A stretch of 64,000 nt of DNA from Mytilisepta virgata (lineage: Eukaryota; Mollusca; Bivalvia; Mytilida; Mytilidae). The notes below the pieces were generated by a model that saw nothing but the letters and a program-made list of their open reading frames with translations, had not been told where the DNA came from and did no database searches. Location of the stretch: assembly GCA_028015205.1 (NCBI GenBank), contig CM051511.1, positions 35,642,001 through 35,706,000 on the forward strand, in the 5' to 3' direction. The translations under genes and the position numbers were made by a program. Of the stretch, positions 60,448-64,000 are shown piece by piece. Each line of letters starts with the position of its first letter. Positions within the stretch are counted from its first letter, which is position 1.

Positions 60448-62369
60448 ATGGAGCATTCTATTGAGTCATTGTTGGGTGCCACAGGTTTCACGAGGACTAC
60501 TCCTCAGGTGAATGAAGGTGATGAACCATATGACATAGGTAAAAGTGCAAGTCAACGACTTAGTCAAAGTAAGTGTAATGATAGATATGATTATGTAGAA
60601 AGCCCACTGAATAGTCTTTTTAGTGAAAATGATAGGGTCACGAACTATCACATTGAAAAACCATACATGCGTACGTCTACACCGTACACAGTTATTAATG
60701 AGACAAGTAACATTAAAGTTGCTCAATTAGATGATACGGGTTACAACACTCGAAGGTCAAGTCCTAAACTGACTAGTACAGAGTCAAAAGTACGTTTTCG
60801 GGCTGCTTCTGTAGACTCCGATTCAGATAGTAATACTGATATTAAACAAAAGTTTAAACATGTTATTAAGAGTGAAAGTTCACAAAATTTCGACGCGAGA
60901 CCAGTTACGCTAGAAACAAATAGACATGATCACAAGATCAGAACAGGCAATGTAAACACATGTCACAATAAGATATTTGGCCGTTTAAATGAACCTGAGT
61001 TTGAAATGCCACAGTTAGGCAAGAGTAACAGCAAAAGCTTTCAGCTATCACATGGTACTTTAAGTAACAGGTTAGATAATGAACATCAAATAAGACAAGA
61101 TACATGTGTTGAAGGCATGCAAAATTTTCAGAACATTAATTATAGGGAACCAGATTTACAAACACCAATACAAGGTTATGGTACACATATGGCACCTCCT
61201 AGGAGAATGACAAAACAATATCAGCACAATGTACATGTACCATTGGTTCGTGACCCTCAGCAATGTTTTGATCAAAATCATCTGTATGCAAATACCCCTC
61301 ACTACAGACAGGGTTATGAATTTTATCCAGAACCCGAACCATATTATGAGATGCCCAGATCTAGGCACAATGTACCCAACCCATATACAGGGTTACCTTA
61401 CCAGTCCCAAATGATACCCCCTTATTTAATGACTCCTCAGGTACAAATGAATCGTGTCGTACCGATGCGTAAAGAGAAAGAGCCGGATACGTTTGACGGT
61501 AATAAAACCGAGTGGATCGATTACATAGTTCACTTTGAACAGGTCGCAGCGTGGAACAGATGGACAGACGTTGAAAAAGCACAACAGCTCGCAATGTGTT
61601 TGCGCGGAGCCGCACAGAAAATACTTAGCGATTTGACGTTAGGACAGTTATCTGATTATAACGCGGTCAAAAATGCTTTGTCTCAAAGATTTCACCCAAG
61701 AGAAAATGAAGTAGCATATCGCTGCGAATTTAGAAATTTAAAGCGTCAAAAAGGCGAGACCGTGGCAGATTACGGATATATAATCTTCGCAGACTTGCAC
61801 AAAAAGCGTATCCCTCTGTTAAATGTTCCGATATTGAGCCCACCATAATAGACCAGTACATCCATGGGTTGAACAATCATGAATTGAAAAAGCATGTACA
61901 ATTCCATCATCCACAAACTTTGAGTCAAGCTATTGCTTTTGCAAGTGAATTTGAAGCTTTTTTGGGCCCTGCAGATAAAGTTACGAAACCCCATGATCCA
62001 GTCCCAGAAGAAAATACTTTTGCAATGCAAACTTTAAGGTGTAATACTAGAGAGGAAGGGGTTAAGAAAACAGAAAGTTTGACTATAGCTGATATTTCAA
62101 AAGTATTAGATGATAAATTAGGAGCCCTTTTCAAAAAGGATAAAGTATCTTTTGACAATAAACCCCCAGTTCGTATTACTGACACTTACAGTCGAAATCA
62201 GAACACAAATTATGAGCACCCAGGTAGATTTGCTTATCCTAAAGAAATCAGGTGTTACAATTGTAATGAAATAGGCCATATTCAGACCCGGTGTCCATAC
62301 TTAAACAATGTACATGTAGGTGGTCAGATGAAACCTACCGATCAGAGGAAACCCGGGGATTTAAACTAG
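60448..62369 (+). pseudogene. gag: Ty3/gypsy gag, interrupted by a frame break
   Basis: The first frame runs from ATG at 60448 to TAA at 61846-61848 (466 residues): a long polar N-terminal region, then the capsid-like gag domain (EPDTFDGNKTEWIDYIVHFE at about 61480, LAMCLRGAAQKIL, ALSQRFHP, FRNLKRQKGETVADYGY). Homology leaves this frame at about 61775-61784 and continues in the frame ending at 62369: DIEPTIIDQYIHGLNNHELK, then a CX2CX4HX4C zinc knuckle (CYNCNEIGHIQTRC, 62252-62293), then TAG at 62367-62369. The simplest cause is a 2-base excess in the tatata run at 61776-61782, which would inactivate this copy unless it is a sequencing error. Gag forms the particle and binds RNA through the zinc knuckle. 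Confidence 0.88.
62360..62366 (+). promoter_or_regulatory. -1 ribosomal frameshift slippery site T TTA AAC
   Basis: In the gag frame the codons are GAT TTA AAC TAG, so TTTAAAC is positioned exactly as X XXY YYZ. It lies immediately before the gag stop (62367-62369), and the -1 frame stays open from here to the end of the window, encoding protease and RT. U UUA AAC is one of the most efficient known eukaryotic -1 slippery heptamers. No downstream pseudoknot was verified. Confidence 0.85.
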
Positions 62370-64000
62370 CAGGAGCTGGGTTCAAGGTCGTGAATTCGGC
62401 TCAAAATTCACCTGAAAACCGACCTAAAAATTTTGAAGAACTAGTTAATGTAACTGTAGGTCAGTTAACTGAATTAAAAAATGGAGATAACCTTTGTGAT
62501 GCAGGTGTCCAGGGTAGTACAAAATGTGAAAAGTCTGCAAATGAAATTGAACAAAAAGATCAGAACTTAGAAAATTTTGGAAATGAGTCTCTTAATGATC
62601 GGAGGAGGGACATGTCATCTCAAATAATTTATTTGAATAAAATTACAGGTTCTTGTTTGAATGTAGATGCTGAGATAAATAAGTTCAAGTGCAAACTTTT
62701 AGTTGACACAGGTTCCCCAGTTTGTATCCTGTCAGATAAAATCTTTTCAAAATTCAAAAATAAAAAGAACATGTTACAAGAAGTAAATATGCATGTACAG
62801 ACCGCAGATGGGAATCAACTCAATGTGAAAGGGAAAATTAATGCTAAAATGAAAATTGGCTCTCTAAGTTTAGATCAAGACATGATAGTAGCAAAACTTG
62901 ATGAATTGTCTGGCATATTAGGCATGAACTTTCTTGAACAAAATGAGGCAGAAATACACATTGGCAAAAGCGTCATGAAAATTAAAGGGCACGAATTAAG
63001 CTTAAATAAAGAAGCAAGTAATATTTGTGCTAAGGTTAGATTAACAGATAAAACCATCATCCCAGCAAATAGTGAAATTTTGGTAGACAGCTATGTTGAA
63101 GGAAAACTGGCTTGTGAAACAGGTCTAGTTGAAAGTTCAAAATATCTTGAAAGTAAAGGTCTTCTCTTAGCTAAAGCCCTTGTTCAGACTGGTTCAGACA
63201 AAAAGTGTTCTTTATTTCTGTTAAATGTCAATCAAAAGTCAGTCAAATTAAATCAGAATAGTGTCATAGGGTTGTTTAGTGATGTGGATAAGGTAGAAAA
63301 TACAAGTGATGATACTGAGAATGAAACTGAATATAAAACAGATATTCCTGAACATTTAAAGACTCTAATAGATACTGCGTCCGATCAGCTGACGGAAATT
63401 GAAAAGCAAAAACTGTGTGAGCTCTTAAAAGAATTTTCATGTGTATTTGCAAAGCCCAATACACCGCTTGGTCAAACAGATCTAGCAACACATAAGATAG
63501 ATACAGGGGATCACAAACCCATCAAACTTCCAGCTCGTAGGGTACCCCTAGCTAAAAAGGAAATATTAGATAGGGAGTTAGATAAAATGTTAAAAGACAA
63601 AATCATTGAACCTAGCACAAGCCCATGGTCCGCACCAATTTGTTTAGTCACTAAAAAGGATGGTACCCCTAGGTTCTGTGTAGATTTTAGAAAGATTAAT
63701 TCTATAACAACCAAAGATGCTTACCCTTTACCCAAACCTGATGACACATTTGAAGCTTTGGCGGGTGCGACTTGGTTCCACGTGGTCGACATGTTGACCG
63801 GGTACTGGCAAATAAAGATGGACCCTAGGGACCAACATAAGACCGCTTTTGCAACCCATCGAGGTCTTTTTGAATTTCGAGTTATGCCCATGGGATTGTC
63901 AAATTCTGCAGCTTCTTTCGAAAGATTGATTGAAACGGTATTAGGGTGTTTGAACTGGAAAAAGTGCCTCTGTTATTTAGACGATATTATCATTTTCGGC
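62360..64000 (+). CDS. pol: Ty3/gypsy pol: protease and reverse transcriptase, cut by window end
   Basis: The -1 frame relative to gag is open from the slippery site to base 64000 (about 547 codons, no stop). Order: a linker; an aspartic protease with LLVDTGSPVCILSDK (active-site DTGS at 62705-62716) and the conserved ILGMNFLEQN (about 62918); then reverse transcriptase with LDKMLKDKIIEPSTSPWSAP, KKDGTPRFCVDFRKIN, VVDMLTGYWQIKMDP (first catalytic Asp), FRVMPMGLSNSAASFERLI and CYLDDIIIFG (YLDD at 63973-63984). All catalytic residues seen are intact. RNase H and integrase should follow right of the window. The motif set is Ty3/gypsy, not Copia or BEL. Confidence 0.96.

Noticed and set aside
60466..63714. 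minus-strand ORFs opposite gag and pol
   Set aside because: They are antisense shadows of a clearly conserved plus-strand retrotransposon.

Overview
The window is AT-rich animal nuclear DNA: split genes with GT-AG introns, many dispersed and tandem repeats, tRNA-derived SINEs, foldback elements and a Ty3/gypsy-type retrotransposon. The repeat vocabulary (elements built of ~155-bp tandem units with an ACGG microsatellite and ends containing AGGTGAGCTAAAA; 'gggagataat' motifs; SINE tails with 'ggacgttaaac') is what I know from bivalve molluscs, so a bivalve is the best guess. The species cannot be named from this sequence.

Two host genes are recognised. (1) On the + strand, 5415-19604 holds twelve exons of an ACK1/TNK2-type non-receptor tyrosine kinase. 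Its order is SAM (second half), kinase, SH3, CRIB, a long tail with a clathrin box, PPxY and proline-rich motifs and a Mig6-like motif, then a C-terminal UBA. All splice phases agree, giving 1084 visible residues; the N-terminal SAM exon(s) were not found. (2) On the - strand, 56280 down to 30857 holds nine exons of a CCDC50/Ymer-like coiled-coil protein (509 visible residues, N-terminus missing), also with consistent phases. The two genes converge. Both vertebrate relatives act in EGF-receptor signalling and ubiquitin-linked receptor down-regulation, so their proximity may be worth a synteny check.

Layout. 1-5.4 kb: a possible unrecognised terminal exon, a tRNA-derived SINE and degenerate repeats. 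5.4-19.6 kb: TNK2, its introns carrying SINE remnants, a Helitron-like end, a MITE and a GAATTC-rich repeat. 19.6-30.9 kb: convergent intergenic space with a cluster of foldback/MITE elements, some with clear target duplications. 30.9-56.3 kb: the CCDC50-like gene, its introns filled with tandem arrays, including a pearl-like element (49.0-50.3 kb) and a 3.1-kb composite array (52.8-55.9 kb). 56.3-60.4 kb: a second pearl-like element, a MULE-like foldback element with a 9-bp target duplication, and one small unrecognised ORF. 60.4-64.0 kb: gag and most of protease-RT of a Ty3/gypsy element cut by the window end.

The most notable observations are a canonical U UUA AAC slippery heptamer directly before the gag stop, with pol open in the -1 frame to the window edge; a separate frame break inside gag; a duplicated 3' splice site plus decoy SAM exon with an in-frame stop in TNK2; and TIR elements with 8-bp, 9-bp and TTAA flanks. 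No homology search was possible: family calls rest on motif recognition, and repeat family names are tentative.
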